The translations under genes and the position numbers were made by a program. From the NCBI RefSeq assembly GCF_007829835.1, contig NZ_VIWP01000001.1, positions 558,001 through 622,000 of the forward strand: a DNA stretch of 64,000 nucleotides. Direction: 5' to 3'. Origin of the DNA: Neorhizobium alkalisoli (GTDB taxonomy: Bacteria; Pseudomonadota; Alphaproteobacteria; Rhizobiales; Rhizobiaceae). The notes under the pieces are model-generated. The model was not told the origin of the DNA, did not search any database, and saw nothing but the letters and a program-made list of their open reading frames with translations. Below are positions 28,673-38,583 of the stretch, in pieces (position 1 is the first letter of the stretch; every line of letters begins with the position of its first letter).

Positions 28673-29622
28673 TGACGGCTGAACCCATGAACTCACAAAT
28701 CGACACCCAGATCGCCGCCTCGGCAGACACACAGCGCCCGCTGACGTTCCGCGAACGCCATGCAAGCCAGATCCGCCAGTGGCGGCTCTACGCCCACATG
28801 TTCCGGAAGAGCTTTTCTTCGATGCTCGGCCTGACGCTCGTCGTGCTCTTTCTTCTGCTTGCCGCTTTCGGTCCGCTCCTCGTGCCCTATCCGGAAGCTG
28901 CGAGCGGCGCGATCAACATGTCGGCAAAGCTGCAGCCGCCGAGCAGCACCTATTGGTTCGGCACCGATGAAATGGGCGCGGACATCTTTTCTCGCGTCAT
29001 CATGGGTGCGCGGACGTCGCTTTGGATCGGCGTGGTGATCACCTGCCTTGCCGCGTTGATCGGTGTTCCACTCGGCATCCTCGCCGGTTATCGCGGCGGC
29101 TGGGTCCGCGCGGTCATCATGCGCGTCACCGAACTTTTTCTCGCCGTTCCCGGCCTTGCGTTGGCACTCGCCATCGTCGCGGCGCTTGGCCCCGGCATCA
29201 CCAACTGCGTTCTGGCGCTCGCGATCGTCTGGTGGCCGGGCTATGTGCGACTGGTGGAAGCGAAAACGCTGTCGGTGAAGGAAGAACTGTTCATCGAATC
29301 CGCCCGCTCGATCGGGGCAAGGACGCCCTGGATCCTCTGGCATCATATCCTGCCCAACTGCCTGTCGCCGATCATCGTCAAGATGAGCATGGACATGGGC
29401 ATGGCAATCCTGTCTGCGGCCAGCCTCGGCTTCATCGGCCTCGGCGCACAGCCGCCGTCGCCGGAATGGGGCGCGATGATCTCGGTTGCCCGCACCTACA
29501 TGCCGGACTGGTGGTGGTATTCGCTTTTCCCCGGTGCAGCGATCTTCCTCACCGTGCTCGGCTTCAACCTGCTTGGCGACGGCTTGCGTGACATTCTCGA
29601 TCCAAGGAGCCGCGACCGATGA
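28672..29622 (+). CDS. ABC transporter permease, DppC/OppC type
   Basis: Second permease, about 316 residues, with a roughly 35-residue cytoplasmic N-terminus, TM1 (SMLGLTLVVLFLLLAAFGPL), the family motif YWFGTDEMGADIFSR, and the loop ESARSIGARTPWILWHHILP. C-terminal LGLGAQPPSPEWGAMI is diagnostic. The ATG at 28672 overlaps the preceding TGA; its own end overlaps the ATPase start by four bases. Confidence 0.92.
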   Translation: MTAEPMNSQIDTQIAASADTQRPLTFRERHASQIRQWRLYAHMFRKSFSSMLGLTLVVLFLLLAAFGPLLVPYPEAASGAINMSAKLQPPSSTYWFGTDEMGADIFSRVIMGARTSLWIGVVITCLAALIGVPLGILAGYRGGWVRAVIMRVTELFLAVPGLALALAIVAALGPGITNCVLALAIVWWPGYVRLVEAKTLSVKEELFIESARSIGARTPWILWHHILPNCLSPIIVKMSMDMGMAILSAASLGFIGLGAQPPSPEWGAMISVARTYMPDWWWYSLFPGAAIFLTVLGFNLLGDGLRDILDPRSRDR

Positions 29623-31259
29623 TCGCTCTTCTCGATATCCAGAACTACCGGCTCGACATCGGCACGTTCGACGGCCCGGTGCATGTACTGAAAGGCATCA
29701 ATCTCACGGTCAACCGCGGCGACACGCTCGGCATCGTCGGCGAGAGCGGTTCCGGCAAGACGGTTCTGGTGCGCTCGGTGCTGGGGATCGGCCCGCGCAA
29801 TTCCAGGGTCGTCGAGGGTTCGATCTCGTTCGACGGCCAGGACATCACGGCACTGCCGGAAAAGGACTGGACGAAGATCCGGGGCATCCGCATCTCGATG
29901 ATCTTCCAGGACCCGATGACCTATCTCAACCCGCTCTTTTCGATCGGGCGGCAGATTTCCGATGTCATCGCCGCGCATGAAAAGGCGGCCGGTCAGGGCG
30001 TTTCGTCGAAGGCCGCGCGGCGTGCCCGCACCGAGGAACTGCTCGATCAGGTCGGCCTGCCCAATCTATCGATGCTCTTCTCGCAATATCCGCACCAGCT
30101 GTCGGGCGGCATGCGCCAGCGCATCCTGATTGCCATGGCGCTCGCCGGCAAGCCGGATCTCTTGATTGCCGACGAGCCGACGACGGCACTGGACGTGACC
30201 GTTCAGGCGCAGGTGCTGGACCTGATCAATTCGCTGGTCGAAAAGCTCAATCTCACCGTCATCATGATCAGCCACGATATCGGCGCGATCGCGACCGTCG
30301 CGAAGCGCTGCGCCGTCATGTACAAGGGCGAGATCGTCGAGCAGGGCTTGACCCGCGACATCCTCAATCGTCCGCAACACGAATATACGCAGCGCCTGCT
30401 CGCCGCCGTGCCGGATATCGACGTCGCGCCCGAAAAGGCGGCGGCGAGGGCGGCAGAGACACCGTCCGCCAAGCCCGGCCATCTGCTGGAAGCAATCGAC
30501 CTCAAGAAGGTCTATCGCAGCCAGTCGGGTAGCGAGGTGACGGCCGTCAAGTCGATCAGCCTCGCGGTCAAGACCGGCGAGATTTTTGGCGTGGTCGGCG
30601 AAAGCGGCTCCGGCAAGTCGACGCTGGCGCGCATGCTGCTGCGTCTGATCAAACCGACTTCGGGCGACATCATCTTCGACGGCCAGAATATTTCCGGCCT
30701 GTCGGGAGAGCCGCTGCGCCAGATGCGCCGCCACATGCAGTTCGTTTTCCAGAACCCGCATTCAGCCCTCAACGGCCGCCATACGATCGGTGATGCAATC
30801 GGCGAGCCGCTGCGCATCCAGACCAATATGAGCCGCCGGGATATCGAGGCGCGCACGGAAGCGCTGCTCGACATCGTGCAGTTGCCGAAGACGTTCAAAT
30901 ACCGCTATCCGCACGAGCTTTCCGGCGGCCAGAAGCAGCGTGTCTGCATTGCCCGCGCAATCGCGCTCAACCCGCGGCTCCTGATCCTCGACGAGCCGAC
31001 GTCAGCGCTCGATATTTCGGTCCAGGCGCAGGTACTCGACTTCCTGCAGGAACTGCGCGCGGAACTGAACCTCACCTATGTCTTCATCTCGCACAATCTC
31101 GCCGTCATCCGGCAGATCTGCGACCGGACGATTGTCATGAAGCGCGGCGAAATCGTCGAGCAAGGCGAGACCGAGCAGATCTTCTTGGCGCCGCGCGAAG
31201 ACTATACCAAGGCGCTGATCGAGAGTGGACGCAAGACCTCGCAGGCCGCGAATCTTTGA
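29619..31259 (+). CDS. ABC transporter ATP-binding protein with two fused ATPase domains (DppD-DppF type)
   Basis: A 546-residue protein carrying both ATPases of the system in one chain. The first half has [18 protein letters not shown] and ADEPTTALD; the second has [18 protein letters not shown] and LDEPTSALD. Both are intact, so both sites should hydrolyse ATP. It completes the AroM-linked transporter. Unlike the operon at 2.6-6.5 kb, where the two ATPases are separate genes, here they are fused. Confidence 0.93.
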   Translation: MIALLDIQNYRLDIGTFDGPVHVLKGINLTVNRGDTLGIVGESGSGKTVLVRSVLGIGPRNSRVVEGSISFDGQDITALPEKDWTKIRGIRISMIFQDPMTYLNPLFSIGRQISDVIAAHEKAAGQGVSSKAARRARTEELLDQVGLPNLSMLFSQYPHQLSGGMRQRILIAMALAGKPDLLIADEPTTALDVTVQAQVLDLINSLVEKLNLTVIMISHDIGAIATVAKRCAVMYKGEIVEQGLTRDILNRPQHEYTQRLLAAVPDIDVAPEKAAARAAETPSAKPGHLLEAIDLKKVYRSQSGSEVTAVKSISLAVKTGEIFGVVGESGSGKSTLARMLLRLIKPTSGDIIFDGQNISGLSGEPLRQMRRHMQFVFQNPHSALNGRHTIGDAIGEPLRIQTNMSRRDIEARTEALLDIVQLPKTFKYRYPHELSGGQKQRVCIARAIALNPRLLILDEPTSALDISVQAQVLDFLQELRAELNLTYVFISHNLAVIRQICDRTIVMKRGEIVEQGETEQIFLAPREDYTKALIESGRKTSQAANL

Positions 31260-31286
31260 AGGCTGCGGAAGGGTAGTCATAATTTC

Positions 31287-31310
31287 GCTTGCCCGGATCG
31301 CTGGGCAAGC
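31287..31310 (+). terminator. Hairpin between ATPase gene and convergent GntR gene
   Basis: Perfect 8-base stem GCTTGCCC/GGGCAAGC with an 8-base loop, 27 bases after the ATPase stop and between convergent genes. No T-tract follows on either strand, so termination by it alone is uncertain. Confidence 0.5.
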
Positions 31311-31393
31311 CAGACTTCGATGCCGCCCCCTTCAGCGGTCAGCTTGCTAACGTGGGCTGCATCAAGAAATGATTTTTGAGATATAAAATACAA

Positions 31394-32263
31394 CTAGTTG
31401 GCGACTGTGCCTCGGGCGCCCGTCAAATGCTTGCGCATCAGCGCCGCCGCGACCTCATTGTCGCCGTGCTCCAGCCGGTCAAGGATTTCCAGATGCTCGC
31501 GGCAGGTGGTGACGACGCGCTCCGGCCCATGCTGCCAGTTGTAGTTCGACAGCCGGCGTAGCTGGTTCTGGCGGTTCATCGCTTCCGCGATATAGCGGTT
31601 TCCGGAGGCGGCGCTGATCCCAAGATGAAAATCCGCGTTCATCTCGAACAGGGCTACACTTGAAGCTTCGGTCCAGCGGCTGGCGAGCATGACTTCGTGC
31701 CGCTTGCGCATCGACGCGATCCACTCCTTCGACAGTGAAAATTCCGGCGAGAGGATCGCCGCACACTCGATCAGCAGGCGGAAATTATAGCTTTCCGCGC
31801 GAGCCCGCATGTCGCGAACCGGGCTTACGAACTGCCAGCCATAACCGTGCCGACGCTGAATCACCCCCAGATCCTCGAGCTTGATCAAGGCCTGACGCAC
31901 AGCCGTGCGCTCGCGGTCCGTCAATCGCATCAGCTCTAGTTCGGCAAATTGATCCGAAAGTTTTCCTTCGCGGCGCAGGCGGGCTACGGCGACAAGAAGC
32001 TCCTCGTCCGCCGGATCGGCCTGTTCGACATCGACCAGCGGCGGGATCATGACGAGCGTCATTCCGCGATTGGGCTCATGCTGCAATATCCCTTGCGCCT
32101 CAAGGAGTTCCAGCGCCATCCTCACGGGCGTTCTGGACACGCGCAAACGCTCGGCGAGCTGGTTCTGCCTAAGCCTCGCACCCGGCTGTAGCCCGTCTTC
32201 GTGAATGACCCCAACGATGCGGCGCATCAGGTCCTGTTGAAGTGGTGTGCTTGCATCCGACAT
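31394..32263 (-). CDS. GntR/FCD-family regulator with two winged-helix segments
   Basis: A 289-residue regulator. Residues about 5-70 form a standard GntR winged helix (GARLRQNQLAERLRVSRTPV). Residues about 80-140 look like a second winged helix (LMRLTDRERTAVRQALIKLE, then LGVIQRRHGYGWQFV). The rest is an FCD effector domain (LLIECAAILSPEF, FEMNADFHLGISAASGN, EHLEILDRLEHGD). Most FCD proteins have one DNA-binding domain and about 230 residues. The ATG at 32263 is preceded by purine-rich sequence; a TTG upstream is less likely. It is divergent from the C45 amidase gene, 108 bases apart, and probably controls it and the following transporter. Confidence 0.87.
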   Translation of the reverse strand: MSDASTPLQQDLMRRIVGVIHEDGLQPGARLRQNQLAERLRVSRTPVRMALELLEAQGILQHEPNRGMTLVMIPPLVDVEQADPADEELLVAVARLRREGKLSDQFAELELMRLTDRERTAVRQALIKLEDLGVIQRRHGYGWQFVSPVRDMRARAESYNFRLLIECAAILSPEFSLSKEWIASMRKRHEVMLASRWTEASSVALFEMNADFHLGISAASGNRYIAEAMNRQNQLRRLSNYNWQHGPERVVTTCREHLEILDRLEHGDNEVAAALMRKHLTGARGTVAN

Positions 32264-32371
32264 TTTCCGCTTGCCTTCCTGCAAATTTTGGTTTTTGTTT
32301 TATGAAATACTTTTTAGGCGAAGGCAATCGAACTTGCCCTCATCCCTGTTCATAGTTCGGAACTGAATGCC

Positions 32372-33535
32372 ATGACCCTGCCTCTTCCCTGCCCGCTCGT
32401 CGAAGTTTCCGGTACGCCGCTGGAGCGCGGCCATCAATATGGCGAACAGGCGGCCGAGCGCATACTCAGAGGTGTGGATCATTACAAGGATCAACTTCAT
32501 TCCTCGGGCCTGAAGGACGACGATCTCGCCGCGATGATCGATCGTTTCGCGGGCGCCATCGAGAATTACGGCAGCCAGTATATCGAGGAAATGAAGGGCA
32601 TCGCCCGCGCGGTCAACAAGGACCTTTCGGCGATCCTGCTCCTGAATGCGCGAACGGAAATCCTGAAACTGGCCCGCCGCCGTGAAAAAGGCCAGCAGGA
32701 TTTCATTCAGTCCGACGGCTGCACCGGCGTCTTCATCATGCCTTCTGCCAGTCAGGACAACAGCTTCATCCACGCCCAGAACTGGGACTGGAAGGCCGAA
32801 TGCGCCGAGACCGCGATCGTGTTAAAGATCAAGCGCGAGGATGGGCCTGACATCATCACCTTCACCGAGGCCGGCGGCCTTGCCCGCACCGGCTTCAACT
32901 CCGCCGGCATCACGATCAGCGGCAATTATCTGGAAACGGATCGCGATTATCGCGAGCTCGGCGTGCCGCTCGCCATCATCCGCCGCAAGGTGCTTGAACA
33001 GGATCAGCTGGCCATGTCCATGCAGGCGGTCTATGGCACACGCAAATCGGCCTCGAACAACATGATGATCGGCCATGTGCATGGCATTGCGATCGATTTC
33101 GAATGCGCGCCGGACGAGACCTTCCTCGTGCATCCGCAGGACGGTATCCTTGTCCATGCCAATCACTTCCAGAGCCCGGTCGCCCTGTCGAAACTGCTCG
33201 ACAAGGGCATCAACAACATGCCGGACAGCCTCTATCGCGACCTTCGCGTTCGCCAGCTGCTGGAGCCGCACAAAGGGCGGATCACTGTCGATACGGTGAA
33301 GGACGCCCTGTCGGACATGTTCGAAACGCCCTATTCGGTCTGCCGCCCGCCGCGCAAATCGCCGCTTTCCAACAACCAGTCCGCGACGGTTGCGACGATC
33401 GTCATGGTGCCGGCAGAGGGCCGGATCGAAGTCGCCCTTCTGCCGGCGCTCGGTGCACATTTCTGGAAATACAGCCTCGACATGCAGATAAAGCCGATCG
33501 AACAGCCCGGCCGGGCTGAGACCGCTGCTGCCTGA
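32372..33535 (+). CDS. C45-family peptidase / acyl-CoA:6-aminopenicillanate acyltransferase-like protein
   Basis: A 387-residue Ntn-hydrolase of the isopenicillin N acyltransferase family. The likely nucleophile is Cys117 in SDGCTGVF, at the Gly-Cys bond where family members cleave themselves into two chains; NWDWKAE about 30 residues later is the usual companion motif, and ARTGFNSAGITISGNYL is characteristic. No signal peptide, so cytoplasmic. Bacterial members of this group act as amidases or acyltransferases on amino-acid or peptide amides. It is first in an apparent operon with a complete dipeptide-type transporter, so the likely task is to cleave an imported N-acyl or peptide-like compound. 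Real beta-lactam activity is not implied. Confidence 0.88.
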   Translation: MTLPLPCPLVEVSGTPLERGHQYGEQAAERILRGVDHYKDQLHSSGLKDDDLAAMIDRFAGAIENYGSQYIEEMKGIARAVNKDLSAILLLNARTEILKLARRREKGQQDFIQSDGCTGVFIMPSASQDNSFIHAQNWDWKAECAETAIVLKIKREDGPDIITFTEAGGLARTGFNSAGITISGNYLETDRDYRELGVPLAIIRRKVLEQDQLAMSMQAVYGTRKSASNNMMIGHVHGIAIDFECAPDETFLVHPQDGILVHANHFQSPVALSKLLDKGINNMPDSLYRDLRVRQLLEPHKGRITVDTVKDALSDMFETPYSVCRPPRKSPLSNNQSATVATIVMVPAEGRIEVALLPALGAHFWKYSLDMQIKPIEQPGRAETAAA

Positions 33536-33573
33536 CCAAAAAATCCATAAGGGAACAAGAACGGGAGCCTCCG

Positions 33574-35142
33574 ATGAAATACCGCAATCTGTTGACGATG
33601 ACAGCAATGACGGCCGTGCTCGCTACGACGGCCGGCTCCGCCATGGCGCAGGACAAGATGATGCGCGTGCGCATCAATGCCGACATCCGCTCGACGGATC
33701 CCGGCGTCAACCGCGATGCCAATAGCGATGCCATCGTCCTGCATATGGTCGAGGGTCTTGTCGGTTATCGCGACGATGCATCGGTCGCTCCGCTTCTGGC
33801 AAAGTCGGTGGATATTTCCGAGGACGGCAAGACCTATACGTTCAAGCTGCGCGACGGCCTGAAGTTCAGCAATGGCGAGGCGCTGACCTCCGCCGACGTG
33901 TTGAGCTCCTGGCAGCGCTATGTCGACCCGAAGACCGCATGGCGTTGCCTGAAGGATGTCACGGGCTCCGGTGTCGCCAATGTCACGAGCGTTACCGCGC
34001 CGGACGCATCGACCGTCGTCTACACGCTGGAAAAGCCGACCGCGCTCTTCCTTGCAACGCTCGCCCGCACTGATTGTGGCGGCACCGGCATCTATCAGAA
34101 GAGCTCGCTCGGCAACGATGGCAAATGGGTAAAGCCGGTCGGCACCGGTCCGTTCATGCTGAAGGAATGGCGCAGCGGCCAGTATGTCGAGCTCGCAGCC
34201 AACCCGAACTATGTCTCGCCCGGCGGTGAGCGCACCGGTTATGTCGGCGACAAGACCCCGAAGATCGGCGCCGTCCGCTTCATGGTCATCCCTGACGACG
34301 CCGCCGCCAAGGCCGCGCTTTATTCCGGCGATATCGACGTGCTCGCCGACGTCAATAATGCCGATATCGACGACATGACCAAGAGCGGCCAGCTCAAGGT
34401 CGACAAGGTCGCGGCAATGGGCCTGACCGGGCTTCTTTTCCAGACGCGCGATCCGCTTCTGAAAGATGCCCGCATCCGCAAGGCCCTGCTGCTTTCGCTC
34501 GATATCCCGCAGATCACCGAAGCATTGACGAACGGCCAGTCGGCACCGAGCGCCTCGGTTATCCCCGTTCCCAGCCCGTATTCGGGTGCTGCGGAAAAAC
34601 AGATCCCTACCCGCAATATCGAGGAAGCCAAGAAACTGCTGGCAGAAGCCGGCTACAAGGGCCAGCCGATCAAATGGCTGGCGACCAAATATTATCCGTC
34701 CCTCTTCGATTCCGCCGTGCTCGTCCAGGCCATGGCACAGGAAGCAGGGATCAACATCGAGGTCGAAACACTCGACTGGGCGACGCTTCTCGACCGCTAT
34801 ACGACCGGCAATTACAGCGCCATGTCCTTCACCTATTCTGCGCGCCTCGACCCTTCGCTCTCCTATGACATGGTGAGCGGCAACAAGGACAAGAGCCCGA
34901 ACAAGGTCTGGGATAATCCCGACGGGCTGAAACTGATCGCTGAAAGCACGACGATCACTGATGAGGCGAAGCGCCAGGCGATCTTCGACAAGCTCGAAGG
35001 CATGATCCGCGCAGACGTTCCGATCATCCCGCTTTATTCCGGTACCCGTATCGGCGCGGTCCGTTCGGATGTCGAGGGCTACAAGACCTGGCCGGTCGGT
35101 TACGCGCGCATGTGGGGTGTCTCCTTCGCCCCGGGCAAGTGA
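33574..35142 (+). CDS. ABC transporter substrate-binding protein, family 5
   Basis: Periplasmic binding protein of 522 residues, DppA/OppA family. The signal peptide is TAMTAVLATTAGSAMAQD; the mature start RVRINADIRSTDPGVNRDAN and HMVEGLVGYRDD fit the family. It lies 38 bases after the C45 gene and 3 bases before the permease gene. It differs clearly from the binding protein at 25976 (for example a Cys pair, RCLKDV and RTDCGG), so the two systems probably carry different ligands. Confidence 0.92.
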   Translation: MKYRNLLTMTAMTAVLATTAGSAMAQDKMMRVRINADIRSTDPGVNRDANSDAIVLHMVEGLVGYRDDASVAPLLAKSVDISEDGKTYTFKLRDGLKFSNGEALTSADVLSSWQRYVDPKTAWRCLKDVTGSGVANVTSVTAPDASTVVYTLEKPTALFLATLARTDCGGTGIYQKSSLGNDGKWVKPVGTGPFMLKEWRSGQYVELAANPNYVSPGGERTGYVGDKTPKIGAVRFMVIPDDAAAKAALYSGDIDVLADVNNADIDDMTKSGQLKVDKVAAMGLTGLLFQTRDPLLKDARIRKALLLSLDIPQITEALTNGQSAPSASVIPVPSPYSGAAEKQIPTRNIEEAKKLLAEAGYKGQPIKWLATKYYPSLFDSAVLVQAMAQEAGINIEVETLDWATLLDRYTTGNYSAMSFTYSARLDPSLSYDMVSGNKDKSPNKVWDNPDGLKLIAESTTITDEAKRQAIFDKLEGMIRADVPIIPLYSGTRIGAVRSDVEGYKTWPVGYARMWGVSFAPGK

Positions 35143-35145
35143 TCC

Positions 35146-36099
35146 ATGCACGCCCTCTGGAAATATATCGGCAAGCGTCTTTTGTGGACGCTTCCGACAC
35201 TGCTGATCGTCGCGGTCATGGTCTTCTTCCTTGTGCGGATGATCCCCGGCGATCCGGCCCAGCTGATCCTCGGTGACAGCGCCAGCCCGGAAGAGCTCGC
35301 GAACCTGCGGGCCAGCCTTGGGCTGGACCAGCCGGTGCCGCTGCAATTCCTCTACTGGCTCGGCAATGTCGTCCGGGGTGACCTCGGCCATTCGATCTCC
35401 AACGGGGCGCCAGTCCTGCCGCTGATGCTGGATCGTTTTCAGGTCAGCGCCACCATCGTTCTCGTTGCTGTCGGCCTTGCGACGCTGATCGCCATCCCGG
35501 CCGGCCTGATCGCCGCCTGGCGCCAGAACGGGCATGTCGATGTGGCGATCGTCGCCGCCTCGACGCTGCTGATGTCGGTTCCGAGCTTCTGGCTCGGCCT
35601 GATCCTGCTTCTGATCTTCGGCCTCAATCTCGGCTGGCTGCCGGTGGTCGGCTTCGTGCCCTTTAGCGAAAAGCCCTGGACGGCGATCACCTATGTCATC
35701 CTGCCAATCGTGACGCTGATGTTGATCGAGGTCGGCGTGCTGACCCGGATGATGCGTGCCAGCGCGATCGAGATCCTGCGGCTGGAATATGTCATGCATG
35801 CCCGCGCCAAGGGGCTTTCGGAACGAAAGGTGCTGCTGCGGCATGTCCTGCCCAACGCCTTTGCGCCGACCTGGACCATGATCGGCCTTGTTCTCGGCGG
35901 CCTTCTCGGCGGGATCGCCGTACTCGAAACCGTCTTCACATTGCCCGGCCTCGGGCGCCTTCTCGTCGATGCGATCTTCGCACGCGATTATCCGGTGGTG
36001 CAGGGATGTCTGTTATTCACGGCCTTGATCTACGTGATCGTCAACCTGATCGTCGATCTCTGTTATCCGCTCTTCGATCCGCGGGTGACCGCATCATGA
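35146..36099 (+). CDS. ABC transporter permease, DppB/OppB type
   Basis: A 317-residue permease with TM1 (LLIVAVMVFFLVRMIPGDPA), LRASLGLDQPVPLQFLYWL, GDLGHSISNG and the contact loop YVMHARAKGLSERKVLLRHV. Stop and next start overlap by four bases (ATGA at 36096-36099). Confidence 0.92.
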   Translation: MHALWKYIGKRLLWTLPTLLIVAVMVFFLVRMIPGDPAQLILGDSASPEELANLRASLGLDQPVPLQFLYWLGNVVRGDLGHSISNGAPVLPLMLDRFQVSATIVLVAVGLATLIAIPAGLIAAWRQNGHVDVAIVAASTLLMSVPSFWLGLILLLIFGLNLGWLPVVGFVPFSEKPWTAITYVILPIVTLMLIEVGVLTRMMRASAIEILRLEYVMHARAKGLSERKVLLRHVLPNAFAPTWTMIGLVLGGLLGGIAVLETVFTLPGLGRLLVDAIFARDYPVVQGCLLFTALIYVIVNLIVDLCYPLFDPRVTAS

Positions 36100-36911
36100 T
36101 CCGGCAACCCGCAAACCTTCTCATCGGCTCGGCATTGCTGATCTTCATCGGCGGCATGGCGATCATCGCCCTGTTCTGGACGCCCTATGATCCGGCGGCG
36201 ATCAAGCTCATCGCCCGGCTAAAGCCGCCATCGGCGCAGTTCTGGCTCGGAACGGACGAATTCGGCCGCGACGTTGTCTCGCGTCTGATGGCCGGCGCCG
36301 TGCAGAGCATGACGGTCGCCATCCTCACCGTCGTCTTCGCGATCACGCTCGGCACGATTACCGGCCTGATCGCCGGTTATACCCGCGGTCTGGTCGACCG
36401 TATCCTGATGGTGTTCAGCGATGCGCTTCTCGCCTTTCCAGGAACCCTGCTCGCACTCGGCCTGATGGTGATTTCCGGGCCGAACAAATACGGCATCATC
36501 CTCGCGCTCGGCATCGCCTACGCACCCTCTGTGCTGCGCATCGTCAGGGCAAGCGTGCTCTCCGCCCGTGAGCGAGAATATGTCGAGGCATCGCGTGTCA
36601 TCGGCAATTCGGAATTCACCACCATGTTCCGGCATGTCCTGCCGAACTGCACCGCGCCGATCGTGGTTCTCGCAACCTCGATGTTCGGTTGGGTGGTTCT
36701 GGCGGAAAGCGGCCTGAGTTTCCTCGGCCTTGGCGTGCCCCCACCGGCACCGACCTGGGGCAATATGCTGTCTGCCGCGCGCACCTATATCGAAAAAGCG
36801 CCCTGGCTCGGCCTTGCCCCCGGTATCTGCATCTCGCTGACACTGCTCGGCATCAACCTTCTCGGCGACGCCCTGCGCGATCGCTTCGATCCGAGAACGG
36901 AGCAAAGGTGA
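36096..36911 (+). CDS. ABC transporter permease, DppC/OppC type
   Basis: A 271-residue permease, short at the N-terminus for the family but complete in the membrane domain: LIGSALLIFIGGMAIIALFW, FWLGTDEFGRDVVSRL, the loop EASRVIGNSEFTTMFRHVLP and LGLGVPPPAPTWGNML. The frame is open further upstream, but the ATG at 36096 gives the standard overlap with the preceding gene. Its TGA overlaps the ATPase start (TGATG at 36909). Confidence 0.92.
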   Translation: MIRQPANLLIGSALLIFIGGMAIIALFWTPYDPAAIKLIARLKPPSAQFWLGTDEFGRDVVSRLMAGAVQSMTVAILTVVFAITLGTITGLIAGYTRGLVDRILMVFSDALLAFPGTLLALGLMVISGPNKYGIILALGIAYAPSVLRIVRASVLSAREREYVEASRVIGNSEFTTMFRHVLPNCTAPIVVLATSMFGWVVLAESGLSFLGLGVPPPAPTWGNMLSAARTYIEKAPWLGLAPGICISLTLLGINLLGDALRDRFDPRTEQR

Positions 36912-38518
36912 TGAACGCGATAACCTCCTCCCCACTTCTTGCCGTCCGCAATCTGCGCGTCACGACCTCGAACGGTTTTCCGATCCTCCACGACGTCTCT
37001 TTCGACGTCGAGGCCGGCAGCATCGTGGCACTTGTTGGCGAAAGCGGCAGCGGCAAGACGGTTGCCGCGCGCGCCTCGATGCGGCTTCTGCCCAAGGCGA
37101 TCAGGCCGACATCGGGAGAAATCCTGTTTCAGGGCCGCGATGTGCTGAAAATGTCGGACGGCGAGATCCGCAAGGTGCGCGGCGCCGAGATCGGCATGGT
37201 CTTTCAAGAGCCGATGGTTTCCCTCAACCCGGCCATGACGATCGGCGCACAGCTGGCCGAAGGCCTGCGGCTGCATGAAAAGCTCACCGTCGAGGAGGCG
37301 CTGGCCCGCGCAACCGAGATGCTGGAACGCGTGAAAATACCGAACCCGCAGGCATGCCTTGCCGCCTATCCGCACCAGTTTTCCGGCGGCATGCGCCAGC
37401 GCATCATGCTTGCCTCGGTCATGCTTCTGCGGCCGAAACTGCTGATCGCCGATGAACCGACCACCGCACTCGACACGCTGACGCAGCGCGAGGTGATGGA
37501 AATCATGGTCGATCTGACACGGACCTTCGGCACGGCCGTTCTGCTGATCACCCACAATCTCGGCCTCGTGGCGCAGTATGCAAAGAAGGTGATCGTTCTC
37601 GAGCGTGGCAAGCTGATCGAGACGGGGCCGGTCGAGGATGTGCTTCACCGGCCACAGGAACAGTATACCCGCACGCTGATCGACGCCCTGCCGAAACGGG
37701 ACTACAGCCGCAAGCCGCTTGCTGCTGCACCACCTCTGATCGCGGCACGCAATGTCGAGGTGACCTTTTCAGGTGCCGGCAACATGTTCAGTGCGGCCGA
37801 AAAGAAGCTTGCCGTGCGGGGTGTTTCGCTTGGCGTGCAGCCGGGCGAAGTCGTCGCCGTTGTCGGTGGCTCGGGCTCAGGTAAAACGACGCTCGGACGC
37901 GCCATGCTCGGCCTGCTGCCGCTTTCCAGTGGCGACATCCTGTTTCGTGACCGCTCGATGGCGACGGCCGACAAGGCGTTTGCCCGCGACTATCGCCTGC
38001 AATGCCAGCTGGTGTTTCAGGACCCTTATTCCTCTCTCGATCCGCGCCAGAAGATTTCGGAAATCATCGGCGAACCACTCGCCCATGGACCAAAGCTCAA
38101 CCGCGCGGAAAAGGCGGAACGCGTGGCCGAGATCATCAACGAGGTCGGCCTTACCGGGCTTGGCGATCGTTTTCCGCACGCGCTTTCCGGCGGCCAGCGG
38201 CAGCGTGTCGCGATTGCCCGCGCCGTCATCCGCAATCCGGCCTTCGTGGTTGCCGACGAACCGGTCTCGGCTCTCGATATGACAATCCAGAAACAGGTGC
38301 TGGATCTGTTCCGGAGACTGCAGGAAAACCATGGCTTCGCCTGCCTGTTCATCTCCCACGATCTCGGCGCCGTATCGCGGGTCGCCGACCGTATCGTGGT
38401 GATGGAACAGGGACTGATCGTCGAACAGGGAACGGTCGGCGAGGTTCTGGACCATCCACAGCATCCCTATACGCAGGCACTGCTGAAAGCGACGCCGACC
38501 CTCGGGATCGCCGCCTGA
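36911..38518 (+). CDS. ABC transporter ATP-binding protein with two fused ATPase domains (DppD-DppF type)
   Basis: A 535-residue double ATPase. First domain: [27 protein letters not shown]. Second domain: Walker A as GGSGSGKTT, LSGGQRQRV, ADEPVSALD. Both are catalytically intact. It serves the permease pair just upstream. The open frame extends upstream to 36689 inside the permease gene and is not used. Confidence 0.93.
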   Translation: MNAITSSPLLAVRNLRVTTSNGFPILHDVSFDVEAGSIVALVGESGSGKTVAARASMRLLPKAIRPTSGEILFQGRDVLKMSDGEIRKVRGAEIGMVFQEPMVSLNPAMTIGAQLAEGLRLHEKLTVEEALARATEMLERVKIPNPQACLAAYPHQFSGGMRQRIMLASVMLLRPKLLIADEPTTALDTLTQREVMEIMVDLTRTFGTAVLLITHNLGLVAQYAKKVIVLERGKLIETGPVEDVLHRPQEQYTRTLIDALPKRDYSRKPLAAAPPLIAARNVEVTFSGAGNMFSAAEKKLAVRGVSLGVQPGEVVAVVGGSGSGKTTLGRAMLGLLPLSSGDILFRDRSMATADKAFARDYRLQCQLVFQDPYSSLDPRQKISEIIGEPLAHGPKLNRAEKAERVAEIINEVGLTGLGDRFPHALSGGQRQRVAIARAVIRNPAFVVADEPVSALDMTIQKQVLDLFRRLQENHGFACLFISHDLGAVSRVADRIVVMEQGLIVEQGTVGEVLDHPQHPYTQALLKATPTLGIAA

Positions 38519-38530
38519 TGCGCTGACGAC

Positions 38531-38550
38531 AGGCAGCTTCGGCTGCCTTG
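38531..38550 (+). terminator. UUCG-loop hairpin after the transporter operon
   Basis: A 7-base stem AGGCAGC/GCTGCCT closing the extra-stable C(TTCG)G tetraloop (38538-38541), 12 bases after the ATPase stop. It has no T-tract and stands before the aminotransferase gene, so it may be a processing or stability element rather than a full terminator. Confidence 0.5.
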
Positions 38551-38583
38551 CAGCACCACCGAAACGACAACCTCCCCCGAAAG

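Noticed and set aside
32372..33535. Reading the C45 protein as a beta-lactam biosynthesis acyltransferase
   Set aside because: No other beta-lactam biosynthesis gene is present; bacterial members of the family are mostly amidases, and the transporter context suits catabolism.
33331..35844. An 837-codon open frame on the minus strand
   Set aside because: Antisense shadow of the family-5 binding protein and permease genes; composition is Arg/Asp/His-rich without motifs.
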